Origin: Kibdelosporangium sp. MJ126-NF4
GTDB lineage: Bacteria > Actinomycetota > Actinomycetes > Mycobacteriales > Pseudonocardiaceae
Direction of reading: 5' to 3'
Assembly (NCBI RefSeq): GCF_000826545.1
Contig: NZ_CDME01000002.1
Coordinates: forward strand, 620,001-684,000
DNA length: 64,000 nt
Below are positions 55,955 through 64,000 of this stretch, piece by piece (position 1 is the stretch's first letter; each line of letters opens with the position of its first letter). The notes beneath the pieces are model-generated. The model ran no database searches, was not told where the DNA came from, and saw nothing but the letters and a program-made list of their open reading frames with translations. The position numbers were made by a program, and so were the translations under genes.

Positions 55955-57017
55955 TTAGCGGCGGATCAGCCGTTCGGCGTTCTCCCGGGCGATCCGCGCC
56001 CGGTCCCGGTCACGCAGGCCAGGGATCCCGGCGAGGGTGCCCCGCGGGTCCTGGTCGCCCATGTCGAACGGATAGTCCGTGCCGAGCACCACCCGGTCGA
56101 TGCCGACGAGGTCGACCAGGTCACGCACCCGGGCCGGTGAGTGCAGAATGGTGTCGTGGTAGATCCGGCGGAGCAGCTCCAGCGGCGAGGTCCTTATTTT
56201 GTCGCCACCGTAGAAACGGAAACCACGCTCCAGCCTCCCGGCCTGGTACGGAAGGAATCCGCCGCCGTGCACGAGGCAGATTCGCAAATTCGGATGACGA
56301 TCCATTACCCCGCCGAACATCAGCCTGGCGATTGCCACGGTGGTGTCTGACGGATTTCCGACAAAGTTGGCCAGACGATAGGGGAGTGGGGTCCGCGCGG
56401 CGGCGGACGGATGGATAAGAATCGGGGCTCGCAAGTTCTCGGCGGCTTCCCAGAACGGTTCCATTCTGTCGTCGTCGAGCTGCCCGGCACCCGTGTCTGT
56501 GGAAATTTCCACACCGGTCATCCCGAGCTGCTCGACGGCGTACACGAGCTCGCTCGCCGCGCTCACGGACTGCAGCGGGACGGTCGCCATTGGGGTGAAC
56601 CGGTGTGGCGAGGTGCGGGCGGTGTGGGCCATGGTCTCGTTGTGCAGCCTGCTGTACCAGGCTGCGGCGGGGTCGGGCAGGTGGTACGCGGTGAGGCCGA
56701 TGAACGGTGACAGCAGTTGGCGTTCCACCCCGGTCCGGTTCATCGTCTCCACCCGCGCGGAAAGGTCGGACAGGCGCGGATCCAGCGGCCCGGCGGTGGC
56801 CGAACCGAGCCGTATCCTGGTCTCCCCACCGGATTCGATGACCTCGATATCGTACGCGGTGCCCTGTGCTTTCAGCGCCGGGATCAGGCCATTCGGCAGA
56901 CAATGCGCGTGGACGTCGATACTGCCGCTCTGGGCGGCGGACGCGGGAATTCCGGTGGCGACGACGGTTGCCGCGGTCGTACTCGCGGCGAGCAGGGTTC
57001 GCCGGTTCACGGTCATG
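55955..57017 (-). CDS. Tat-exported amidohydrolase family protein (ACMSD-like)
   Basis: 354 residues from the preferred ATG. The N-terminus MTVNRRTLLAASTTAATVV with ASAA at the end of the hydrophobic run is a twin-arginine signal. Metal-binding HxH is IDVHAHCLP, later His in LIHPSAAAR and LVHGGGFLPY, and the Asp in VVLGTDYPFDMG, as in the amidohydrolase_2 group that includes aminocarboxymuconate-semialdehyde decarboxylase. An exported member of this mostly cytoplasmic group is less usual. AAGGAG lies 6 bp before ATG 57017, preferred over ATG 57040. It diverges from the next operon. Confidence 0.87.
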
Positions 57018-57390
57018 GTGACTCCTTGATCGCGGAACAAGGAATGCCGCCGAGAACCGCGAGCAGGCGTAGATTAGAAGGCCGGAAGATTTGCTGTCAA
57101 CGGCACCGGCTACGCCTGTCTCGCGACGGCGATCAGGGAATTGAGGACGGTGACCGGCCAAGGGGCGGCGTGAAACGGACCGGACGGCGGCACGGTGCCG
57201 CGCTGCCAGGGCGTGCCGCCGTCCGCATCGACGACCAGTTTCGTGTGTGAGAGTCTCCTGCTCCTGGGTCTGACATGCCTCGGCCCGTGCTCGACTCTGC
57301 ATACGTTTGCAGAACAACCTTCTGTGCAAATCGGCACATCTTGGGTCCAGTTTGCGCTACTGGAAACAATCGATTGCATAAGGTGGTGGG
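57018..57390. promoter_or_regulatory. Divergent control region with an imperfect operator-like dyad
   Basis: Between the amidohydrolase and the HIBADH-like operon. TTTGCAGAA (57306-57314) faces TTCTGTGCAAA (57320-57330), an imperfect dyad, and CAATCGATTG at 57367-57376 is a perfect 10-bp palindrome just before the ribosome binding site. The AT-richer stretch 57298-57385 is a likely promoter. Which regulator binds is unknown; none is encoded nearby. Confidence 0.45.
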
Positions 57391-58344
57391 ATGAACGGCG
57401 ACATGCGGATCAAGACCGTCGGATGGATCGGCACCGGTCGGATGGGCGCGGCGATGGCCACCCGTCTGGCCAGGGCGGGCACGGCGGTGACGGTGTGGAA
57501 CCGCACCAAGGCCAAGGCTCTGTCGCTGGCCGAGGTCGGCTGCGCGGTGGCCGACGCCATCGGCGACCTGCGCGGCCTCGACGTGGTGTTCACCATGGTC
57601 TCCACCCCAGCCGACCTCCAGCATGTCCTGTTGGGCGAGGGCGGGGTGCTCACCGACCCGGATGACCTCCCGGCCGCCGTGGTCGACTGCTCGACGGTCT
57701 CCCCGGAGTCCTCGGCGACGATCCGCGCCACGTGCGCCGAGCGCGGGGTGGAGTTCCTGGCCGCCCCGGTCAGCGGCAACGCTCGTGTCGTCGCGGCGGG
57801 CGAGTTGAGCATCGTGGCGTCCGGACCCGAGCATGTCTACGCGGCGGTCGAGCCGCTGCTGCGGATCATCGGCAAGTCGGTCACGCGGGTCGGCGACGCC
57901 GACGAGGCCCGGCTGGTCAAGATCTGCCACAACCTTTTCCTCGGCGTGGTGACCCAGTCGCTGGCCGAGATCACCGTGCTCGCGGAGAAGGGCGGGGTCT
58001 CCCGCGCGGCCTTTCTGGAGTTCCTCAACGACAGCGTCATGGGCTCGGTGTTCACCCGCTACAAGACGCCCGCCTTCGTCACGCTCGACTTCACGCCGAC
58101 CTTCACGCCTGTCCTGCTGCGTAAGGACTTCGACCTTGGCCTGGCCGCCGCCCGCGTCCTGGCCGTGCCGATGCCGGTGGCCGCGGCGACCGCGCAGCTG
58201 GTGCAGGCCAGCATGGGGGACGGCCGTGTCGACGAGGACTTCGCGATCGTGCTCGACTTGCAGGCCAGGACATCGGGCCTGGAGTTGCGGCCCGAGAACG
58301 TCGCGGTCAACGATGGGCTCGGCGCCGCGGACGAGGTGGCCTGA
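57391..58344 (+). CDS. NAD(P)-dependent beta-hydroxyacid dehydrogenase (3-hydroxyisobutyrate dehydrogenase family)
   Basis: 317 residues. N-terminal Rossmann motif VGWIGTGRMGAAMA, substrate-binding VSGNARVVAAGELSI (family form GG(S)xxGA), and catalytic lysine in LVKICHNLFLGV (family form KxxNN). It oxidises a 3-hydroxy acid or reduces a tartronate-semialdehyde-type substrate. First gene of an operon with the M24-fold protein (2 bp gap) and an aldehyde dehydrogenase. Confidence 0.9.
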   Translation: MNGDMRIKTVGWIGTGRMGAAMATRLARAGTAVTVWNRTKAKALSLAEVGCAVADAIGDLRGLDVVFTMVSTPADLQHVLLGEGGVLTDPDDLPAAVVDCSTVSPESSATIRATCAERGVEFLAAPVSGNARVVAAGELSIVASGPEHVYAAVEPLLRIIGKSVTRVGDADEARLVKICHNLFLGVVTQSLAEITVLAEKGGVSRAAFLEFLNDSVMGSVFTRYKTPAFVTLDFTPTFTPVLLRKDFDLGLAAARVLAVPMPVAAATAQLVQASMGDGRVDEDFAIVLDLQARTSGLELRPENVAVNDGLGAADEVA

Positions 58345-58346
58345 TC

Positions 58347-59585
58347 ATGACCACGCCCCTGGCCGCCCCTGGACACATGGCCGTCGACTACGAGCAGCGA
58401 GTCGACTTCGAACGGCTGCGCGCCCATCGCCTTGGCCGCGCCCGTGAAGCCCTGCGCGGCAGCGAGTGTGGCGCGTTCCTGCTGTTCGACTTCCACAACA
58501 TCCGCTATACCACCCAGACCTGGATAGGCGGGGCGCTCGGCGACAAGATGACCCGCTATGCCCTGTTGACCCGTGACGGTGAGCCGATGCTCTGGGACTT
58601 CGGCTCCGCGGCCCGCCACCACCGCCTGTACTCGCCGTGGTTGGAGCCGGAGAACTGCCACGCGGGCATGCTCGGCCTGCGCGGCGCGATCGCTCCCACG
58701 GCCGGGCTGATGGAGTCCGCCGTGCGCCAGATCAAGGGCTTGCTTGCCGATGCGGGACTGGCCGACGCGCCAGTCGGTGTGGACATCGTCGAGCCGCCGA
58801 TGCTGTTCGAGATGCAGCGTCAGGGCCTGCGAGCGGTCGACGCCCAGCAGTTGATGCTGGACGCGAGGGTGATCAAGTCCCCGGACGAGATCATGTTGCT
58901 CAACCAGGCCGCGGCGATGGTCGACGGTGTCTACCAGGACGTGCTGGAGGCGCTGCGTCCCGGCGTGCGGGAGAACGAGATCGTCGCCCTGGTCAACCGG
59001 CGCCTCTACGAGTTGGGCTCGGACCAGGTGGAGGCGGTCAACGCGGTGTCGGGGGAGCGGTGCAACCCGCACCCGCACAACTTCTCCGACCGCATCATCC
59101 GGCCGGGCGACCAGGCCTTTTTCGACATCATCCACTCCTTCAACGGCTACCGGACCTGCTACTACCGCACCTTCGGCGTAGGCCGTGCCACCGCGAGCCA
59201 GCGCGACGCCTACGCCAAGGCCCGCGAGTGGATGGACGCGTCGATCGCCGCGGTCCGTCCGGGCGTCGGCACCGACGAGGTGGCGGCGATCTGGCCGAGG
59301 GCGCAGGAGTTCGGGTTCGCCGACGAGATGGCGGCCTTCGGGCTGCAGTTCGGCCACGGCCTCGGCCTCGGCCTGCACGAGCGGCCGGTGATCTCCCGGC
59401 TCAACAGCATGGTCGAGCCGGTGGAACTGGCCGAGGGCATGGTTTTCGCGCTGGAGACCTACTACCCGGCCGACGACGGCTTCTCCGCCGCCCGCATCGA
59501 GGAGGAGGTCGTCGTCACCGCGGACGGTGCCCGCGTGCTGACCCTGTTCCCCGCCGACGACCTGGTCGTCGCCAACCCCTACTGA
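58347..59585 (+). CDS. M24-fold (Xaa-Pro peptidase/creatinase-like) protein with altered metal site
   Basis: 412 residues. A creatinase-type N-domain is followed by the pita-bread fold. Visible ligand positions: the first Asp in FFDIIHSFNGYR, His in GHGLGLGLHERPV, and two Glu in MVFALETYY and RIEEEVVV. The second Asp, expected about 11 residues after the first, is replaced (CYYRT). A canonical dinuclear aminopeptidase site is therefore unlikely; the fold also hosts creatinase and the DMSP lyase DddP. Between a hydroxyacid dehydrogenase and an aldehyde dehydrogenase, a lyase or hydrolase role in a catabolic route is more likely than peptide cleavage. Confidence 0.85.
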   Translation: MTTPLAAPGHMAVDYEQRVDFERLRAHRLGRAREALRGSECGAFLLFDFHNIRYTTQTWIGGALGDKMTRYALLTRDGEPMLWDFGSAARHHRLYSPWLEPENCHAGMLGLRGAIAPTAGLMESAVRQIKGLLADAGLADAPVGVDIVEPPMLFEMQRQGLRAVDAQQLMLDARVIKSPDEIMLLNQAAAMVDGVYQDVLEALRPGVRENEIVALVNRRLYELGSDQVEAVNAVSGERCNPHPHNFSDRIIRPGDQAFFDIIHSFNGYRTCYYRTFGVGRATASQRDAYAKAREWMDASIAAVRPGVGTDEVAAIWPRAQEFGFADEMAAFGLQFGHGLGLGLHERPVISRLNSMVEPVELAEGMVFALETYYPADDGFSAARIEEEVVVTADGARVLTLFPADDLVVANPY

Positions 59586-59598
59586 GCCGGAGTCGCAA

Positions 59599-61026
59599 AT
59601 GGACACCGACCTGTTCATCGCCGGGAAGTCCGTGCCGTCCGCGGACGGCGCCCGGTTCGACGTCCTGGACCCGGCCACCGGCCGGGCCATCGCGTCCGTC
59701 GCCGACGGCACGGTCGAGGACGCGATCTCCTGCGTGGACGCCGCCGCGGCCGCGGCGGCGAGTTGGGCGGCAAGCGCGCCCCGGGACCGTGCCGAGATCC
59801 TGCGGCGGGCCTACGAGTTGACCGTGGCTCGCGCCGACGACCTGGCGGCGTTGATCACGTCCGAGAACGGCAAGGCCGCGGCCGACGCCCGGGGCGAGGT
59901 CGGCTACGCCGCCGAGTTCTTCCGGTGGTACAGCGAGGAAGCCGTCCGCTGCTCGGGAACCGTCACGCCGGCGCCGTCCGGGATGAACAAGATCCTCGTC
60001 GTGCGGCAGCCGGTGGGCGTGTGCGTGTTGGTGACGCCGTGGAACTTCCCTGCGGCGATGGCCACCCGCAAGATCGGGCCCGCGCTCGCGGCGGGCTGCG
60101 CCGTCGTGCTCAAGCCCGCGAGCGACACGCCGTTGACCGCACTGGCCTTCGCGGGAGTCCTCGCCGACGCGGGCGTGCCGCCGGGTGTGGTCAACGTGCT
60201 GCCGTCCCGCCGGTCCGGGGCGGTGGTGTCGGCGATGCTGCACGACTCCCGGGTGCGCAAGGTGTCGTTCACCGGCAGCACCGAGGTTGGCCGCACCTTG
60301 CTCCGGGAGGCGGCCGACCGGGTGGTCAACACGTCGATGGAACTGGGCGGCAACGCGCCGTTCCTGGTGTTCGCCGACGCCGACTTGGACGCGGCGGTCG
60401 ACGGGGCGATGACGGCGAAGATGCGTAACGCGGGCGAGGCGTGCACCGCGGCCAACCGGTTCTACGTGGAAGCGCCGGTGGCCGACGAGTTCGCCCGACT
60501 GTTGGCCGAGCGGATGGCGGCGCTGCGCGTCGGTCCCGGTTCCGACGAGCGCACCGAGGTCGGCCCGCTGATCAACGCCGCGGCGGTGGCGAAGGTGGAT
60601 GCCCTGGTCTCCGTCGCCGTTCGCGGGGGCGCGACCGTGGTCACCGGCGGTACACCGCTGGAGCGGGAAGGCTGCTACTACCCGCCGACCGTGCTGTCCG
60701 GCGTGCCCGCGGATTCGCCGTTGCTGGCCGAGGAGATCTTCGGGCCGGTCGCCCCGGTGGTCGCCTTCGAGGAGGAGTCCAAGGCCATCGCGTGGGCCAA
60801 CGACACCGACTACGGCCTGGTGTCCTATGTGTACACAGGAGACACCGGCCGGGGGCTGCGGGTGGCCGAGGCGCTGGAGACCGGGATGGTCGGGCTCAAC
60901 CGGGGCCTGGTCAGCGACCCGGCAGCGCCGTTCGGCGGAGTCAAGCAGAGCGGGATCGGCCGCGAGGGCGGCCACGAGGGCGTGCTGGACTATCTGGAAT
61001 CCAAGTACATAGCCGTCGAATGGTGA
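59599..61026 (+). CDS. Aldehyde dehydrogenase, succinate-semialdehyde dehydrogenase-like
   Basis: 475 residues. VTPWNFPAAMATRKIGPALAAG, FTGSTEVGRTLL, MELGGNAPFLVF and the catalytic Cys in NAGEACTAANRF (near 281), a form typical of succinate-semialdehyde dehydrogenases. Third gene of the operon, 13 bp after the M24-fold gene with GGAG upstream of the ATG. It would oxidise a semialdehyde made by the two upstream enzymes. Its TGA abuts the stop codon of the convergent VOC gene (TGATCA shared dyad). Confidence 0.93.
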   Translation: MDTDLFIAGKSVPSADGARFDVLDPATGRAIASVADGTVEDAISCVDAAAAAAASWAASAPRDRAEILRRAYELTVARADDLAALITSENGKAAADARGEVGYAAEFFRWYSEEAVRCSGTVTPAPSGMNKILVVRQPVGVCVLVTPWNFPAAMATRKIGPALAAGCAVVLKPASDTPLTALAFAGVLADAGVPPGVVNVLPSRRSGAVVSAMLHDSRVRKVSFTGSTEVGRTLLREAADRVVNTSMELGGNAPFLVFADADLDAAVDGAMTAKMRNAGEACTAANRFYVEAPVADEFARLLAERMAALRVGPGSDERTEVGPLINAAAVAKVDALVSVAVRGGATVVTGGTPLEREGCYYPPTVLSGVPADSPLLAEEIFGPVAPVVAFEEESKAIAWANDTDYGLVSYVYTGDTGRGLRVAEALETGMVGLNRGLVSDPAAPFGGVKQSGIGREGGHEGVLDYLESKYIAVEW

Positions 61027-61512
61027 TCACCACCTGTCGAACGCCTTGCCGTTCGGATACGACACCAGCTCGAACTGCATTCCCCACGGGCTGAGGAAAT
61101 ACACCCACCGATTGCCCTCGCCGGGGCCGGTGCTCGCGGTCGGTTCGCCGAGCACCGGCACCCCGCGGGAACGGAGGTGACCGACGGCGGCGTCGAGGTC
61201 GTCGACGTAGAAGGCGACATGGTGACCGCCGATGTCGCTGTTCCTTGGCGCTGTCGTGTTCTGGTCCGGTGCGGTGTACTCGAACACTTCCAGCATCGTG
61301 TCGCCGCCGCAGCGGAAAAACCGCAACTCGGCGACTTCGGCGCGCGGGTGTACGTTGAGGTGCTTGACCATCCAGTCACCGTCGCTGCGCAGCGGGCCCA
61401 TCGAGTACAGGTACTGGCAGCCGAGCACGTCGGTGAGAAACGCCGTTGCCTCCTCGAGGTCCGGGACGGTGAATCCAATGTGGTCGACCCGCCGAAGTCC
61501 AGGCAGCGTCAT
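61027..61512 (-). CDS. VOC family protein (glyoxalase/extradiol dioxygenase-like)
   Basis: 161 residues with paired beta-alpha-beta-beta-beta units: RRVDHIGFTVPDLEEATAFL at the start and GGHHVAFYVDDLDAAVGHL in the second half, ending WGMQFELVSYP. Metal-ligand candidates are His in VDHIGF, His in HHVAF and Glu in FELV. Substrate unknown; methylmalonyl-CoA epimerase, glyoxalase and dioxygenase activities all occur on this fold. It diverges from the 2-oxoacid dehydrogenase gene across about 150 bp. Confidence 0.88.
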   Translation of the reverse strand: MTLPGLRRVDHIGFTVPDLEEATAFLTDVLGCQYLYSMGPLRSDGDWMVKHLNVHPRAEVAELRFFRCGGDTMLEVFEYTAPDQNTTAPRNSDIGGHHVAFYVDDLDAAVGHLRSRGVPVLGEPTASTGPGEGNRWVYFLSPWGMQFELVSYPNGKAFDRW

Positions 61513-61661
61513 GACCTTCGCCTTTCACTCGTATCCGAAGCACTCACGGTAGGGCTCCGCGAACACGCGGTGTCGACTTCGTGTGCAGCTTTGCACTGTT
61601 GCTGGAACGTCAATCGCCGCGGTTCACAGAATGCTTGTCGTCGCACAAAACAGGAGACGTC

Positions 61662-63836
61662 ATGACCGAGCACAATCGCCTCGACGCGGCCGTGCCCTGG
61701 GTCGAGGTGACGGCCACGGACAGCGACTGGGACGCCGCCACGCCAGACCTGCTGCGGACCATGCTGGCCCACCTCGTGCTGATCCGGACCTTCGAGGAGT
61801 ACGTACTCGAACTCGCGGCAGCGGGCCTGGTGCACGGACCCGCGCACTCCAGTATCGGGCAGGAGGCGGGTGCGGTGGGCTCGGTGCTGGCGCTCGGCAC
61901 GGGGGACACGGTCAACGGTTCCCACCGCGGGCACCATCAGTTCCTGGCAAAGTGCCTGGCACACGTCGTCCCGAAGGGAATCGACCCGGACGCCCCGCTC
62001 GGCGACGACGTGCGCGAACTGCTGCTGCGCACGCTGGCCGAGATCTGCGGCCTCGACCGGGGATTCAGCCACGGCCGCGGCGGATCGATGCACCTGCGCT
62101 GGATCGAGGCGGGCGCCATGGGTACCAACGCGATCGTCGGTGGCGGCGTCCCGCAGGCAGCGGGCTTCGCCTGGGCGCACCGCGCGGCGGGCACCGACGC
62201 GGTATCGGTGGCCTACTTCGGGGACGGCGCGGTCAACATCGGCTCAACGCTGGAGACGCTCAACCTGGCTGCGGCGTGGCGGCTGCCAGTCTGCTTTTTC
62301 GTTGAGAACAACCAGTACGCGGTGTCGACCACCGTCCGGGAGGCCACCGGCGAACCGCGGCTGTCCGGGCGCGGCCCCGGGTTCGGCATCCCGAGTTGGC
62401 GCGTGGACGGCATGGACTGCCTCGCGGTGCACCTGGCCATGCGCGAGGCAGTCGCCCACATGCGGGCGGGAAATGGCCCGACACTGATCGAGGCCGACAC
62501 CTACCGATATTTTCACCAGAACGGCGGATTCTCCGGCAGCGCGTTCGGCTACCGCACCAAGGACGAGGAGCGTGCCTGGCGCGACCGCGACCCGATCGCC
62601 CAGCTCGCCGGGCATCTCACGCGGCGCGGGATGATGACTGCCGAACAGGTCGACGCCGCCGTGGCACGAGCCCGGCAGGCGATCGCCGAGATCGGTGACA
62701 CGCTGCTGGAACCCGCGCCCGGCGGGCGAGCCGGGCAGCGGCGGATCAAGCCGTCCGAGTGGCCCGATCCCGCCTTCGCCGACGTCGGCGTCCGCGGTGA
62801 CCTCGGCGAGTTCGACGGCATCGAGCCGGTCGACCGCGACACCTTCACCGGCGCTCTCGCCGACCGGAAGTTCGTCGACGCCATTGCAGCCGTGCTGGCC
62901 AGGCGGATGGTGACCGACGCGGCCATCGTCGTGCTCGGCGAGGACGTGCACCGGCTCAAGGGCGGCACCAACGGCGCCACCCGCGGGTTGGCCGACCGGT
63001 TTCCCGACCGTGTGCTCGGCACCCCGATCAGCGAGAACGCCTTCGTCGGGCTCGCGGGCGGGCTCGCGTTGGACGGCCGGTTCACCCCGGTGGTCGAGTT
63101 CATGTACGCCGACTTCATGTGGGTGGCCGCGGACCAGCTCTTCAACCAGATCGGCAAGGCACGCCACATGTTCGGCGGCGACCGTCCGATGCCGCTGGTG
63201 CTGCGTAGCAAGGTCGCCATGGGCACCGGCTACGGCTCCCAGCACTCGATGGACCCGGCGGGCGTGTTCGCCACCGCACCCGGCTGGCGGATCGCCGCCC
63301 CGGCCACGCCGTTCGACTACGTCGGAATGATGAACACCGCACTGCGCTGCCAGGATCCGGTCGTCGTGCTCGAACACGTCGACCTCTACACCTCGACCGG
63401 CGAATGCCCGGTCGATGACCTCGACTACCACATCCCGGTCGGCAAGGCCGCCGTCCGCCGCGCAGGCACGCAGGTCACCGTGCTCACCTACCTGGGCATG
63501 GTCGCGCCCGCGCTGGTTGCGGCTGAGCAGGCGGGCGTGGACGCCGAGGTGATCGACCTGCGCTGGCTGGACCGCGCGAGTCTGGACTGGGACACCGTCG
63601 GGCGCAGCGTCCGCAAGACCAACGCGGTGCTCATCGCCGAACAGGGCGCCGAGGGGACCGGCTACGGCGCGTGGCTGGCGGACGAGATCCACCGTCGCTT
63701 CTTCGACTGGCTGGACCAGCCGGTCCGGCGCGTCACCGGCGGCGAGGCGTCGCCGAGCATCAGCAAGGTCCTCGAACGGGCCGCGATCGCGGGCGCCGGC
63801 GAAGTCGCCGCCCTGCTCACCGAGATGACGAGGTAG
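61662..63836 (+). CDS. 2-oxoacid dehydrogenase E1, fused alpha and beta subunits
   Basis: 724 residues. About 1-340 is the alpha part, with the thiamine-diphosphate motif GDGAVNIGSTLETLN to ENNQYAVS near 187 and SHGRGGSMHL. About 385-724 is the beta part (VVLGEDVHRLKGGTNGAT; VEFMYADFMWVAADQL; GTGYGSQHS). It is of the pyruvate/acetoin/branched-chain type that passes an acyl group to lipoyl-E2, whose gene follows after 4 bp. ATG 61662 is chosen as CAGGAG lies 6 bp upstream; the longer open frame upstream has no similarity. Substrate not determinable; the catabolic neighbours suggest a special 2-oxoacid and not central pyruvate. Confidence 0.92.
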   Translation: MTEHNRLDAAVPWVEVTATDSDWDAATPDLLRTMLAHLVLIRTFEEYVLELAAAGLVHGPAHSSIGQEAGAVGSVLALGTGDTVNGSHRGHHQFLAKCLAHVVPKGIDPDAPLGDDVRELLLRTLAEICGLDRGFSHGRGGSMHLRWIEAGAMGTNAIVGGGVPQAAGFAWAHRAAGTDAVSVAYFGDGAVNIGSTLETLNLAAAWRLPVCFFVENNQYAVSTTVREATGEPRLSGRGPGFGIPSWRVDGMDCLAVHLAMREAVAHMRAGNGPTLIEADTYRYFHQNGGFSGSAFGYRTKDEERAWRDRDPIAQLAGHLTRRGMMTAEQVDAAVARARQAIAEIGDTLLEPAPGGRAGQRRIKPSEWPDPAFADVGVRGDLGEFDGIEPVDRDTFTGALADRKFVDAIAAVLARRMVTDAAIVVLGEDVHRLKGGTNGATRGLADRFPDRVLGTPISENAFVGLAGGLALDGRFTPVVEFMYADFMWVAADQLFNQIGKARHMFGGDRPMPLVLRSKVAMGTGYGSQHSMDPAGVFATAPGWRIAAPATPFDYVGMMNTALRCQDPVVVLEHVDLYTSTGECPVDDLDYHIPVGKAAVRRAGTQVTVLTYLGMVAPALVAAEQAGVDAEVIDLRWLDRASLDWDTVGRSVRKTNAVLIAEQGAEGTGYGAWLADEIHRRFFDWLDQPVRRVTGGEASPSISKVLERAAIAGAGEVAALLTEMTR

Positions 63837-63840
63837 CCAG

Positions 63841-64000
63841 ATGGCCACGCTGTTGCGCATGCCCGAGGTGTCCGCCGACGCCTCGACGGCCGTCCTGCAG
63901 GAGTGGACCGTCGCCGACAACGTCCCGTTCGCCGCGGGCGACGCCATCGCCACGATCGAAACCGACAAGGCCGTCGTGGACATCGAGGCCGACCAGGCGG
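63841..64000 (+). CDS. 2-oxoacid dehydrogenase E2 (lipoyl domain), 3' truncated
   Basis: 53 codons visible, cut by the window end. MATLLRMPEVSADASTAVL followed by IETDKAVVDIEAD is an N-terminal lipoyl domain, with the lipoylated Lys in ETDKAV near 43. It follows the E1 gene by 4 bp, as expected for an E1-E2 operon. Confidence 0.92.
   Translation, partial: MATLLRMPEVSADASTAVLQEWTVADNVPFAAGDAIATIETDKAVVDIEADQA

Noticed and set aside
57110..57379. 89-codon minus-strand ORF before the HIBADH-like gene
   Set aside because: No family resemblance, no clear ribosome binding site, and it covers the likely promoter and dyads.

Overview
The window comes from a high-GC actinomycete, most likely of the Pseudonocardiales type (Amycolatopsis, Lentzea or Saccharothrix-like). 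The evidence is strong third-position G/C bias, many GTG/TTG starts, GTGA/ATGA gene overlaps and the kinds of enzymes present. Most of it (about 1.3-49.2 kb) is one lipopeptide-type non-ribosomal peptide synthetase (NRPS) cluster that I cannot match to a named product. Ordinary accessory and catabolic genes follow.

Layout. 1-1161: 3' part of a penicillin-acylase-family gene. 1346-9364: B12/radical-SAM enzyme, a tandem-repeat mini-ORF, type II thioesterase and the initiating synthetase (FAAL-ACP-C-A-PCP). 9857-12280: large LuxR (LAL) regulator. 12377-17251: C-A-PCP-E synthetase and MbtH-like protein. 17261-28720: an island of mixed orientation with an aldehyde dehydrogenase, an A-PCP-TE protein carrying half a condensation domain, a VioC/AsnO-like oxygenase, a class V PLP enzyme, an ATP-grasp ligase and an unusual A-PCP-C protein. 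28903-34685: ASL-like lyase, GHMP kinase, a cysteine-synthase/ATP-grasp fusion and threonine aldolase, a set that fits a 2,3-diaminobutyrate (or diaminopropionate) route. 34682-48138: a serine module with an embedded N-methyltransferase, an MFS exporter, a methyltransferase and a terminating two-module synthetase with TE. 48122-49164: MbtH remnant and threonine-dehydratase-like gene.

How it works together. The FAAL loads a fatty acid on the ACP and the chain grows through the modules. One module has a pocket with two acidic residues and an E domain (a D-diamino acid is plausible), one is confidently Ser with N-methylation, and three or four are unassigned. The last TE releases or cyclises the product. 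An 18-bp palindrome (right half CCCGAC invariant) lies before or between all seven inferred transcription units of the cluster except that of the regulator gene. It is the best candidate for the binding site of the LAL regulator and marks the cluster edges at about 1.16 and 49.2 kb.

From 49.2 to 55.9 kb the sequence is an accessory patchwork: a small secreted protein, a DUF2716 protein, a broken DUF2891 gene, an ArsR-type regulator facing an MFS gene, truncated NUDIX and AbrB-like genes meeting at a junction, and several copies of a hairpin repeat built on TAGGTCCGGACA. From 55.9 kb to the end lies a catabolic region: Tat-exported amidohydrolase, 3-hydroxyisobutyrate-dehydrogenase-like enzyme, M24-fold enzyme, aldehyde dehydrogenase, VOC protein, a fused 2-oxoacid dehydrogenase E1 and the start of E2. 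No tRNA, rRNA, CRISPR array or intact insertion sequence was seen.
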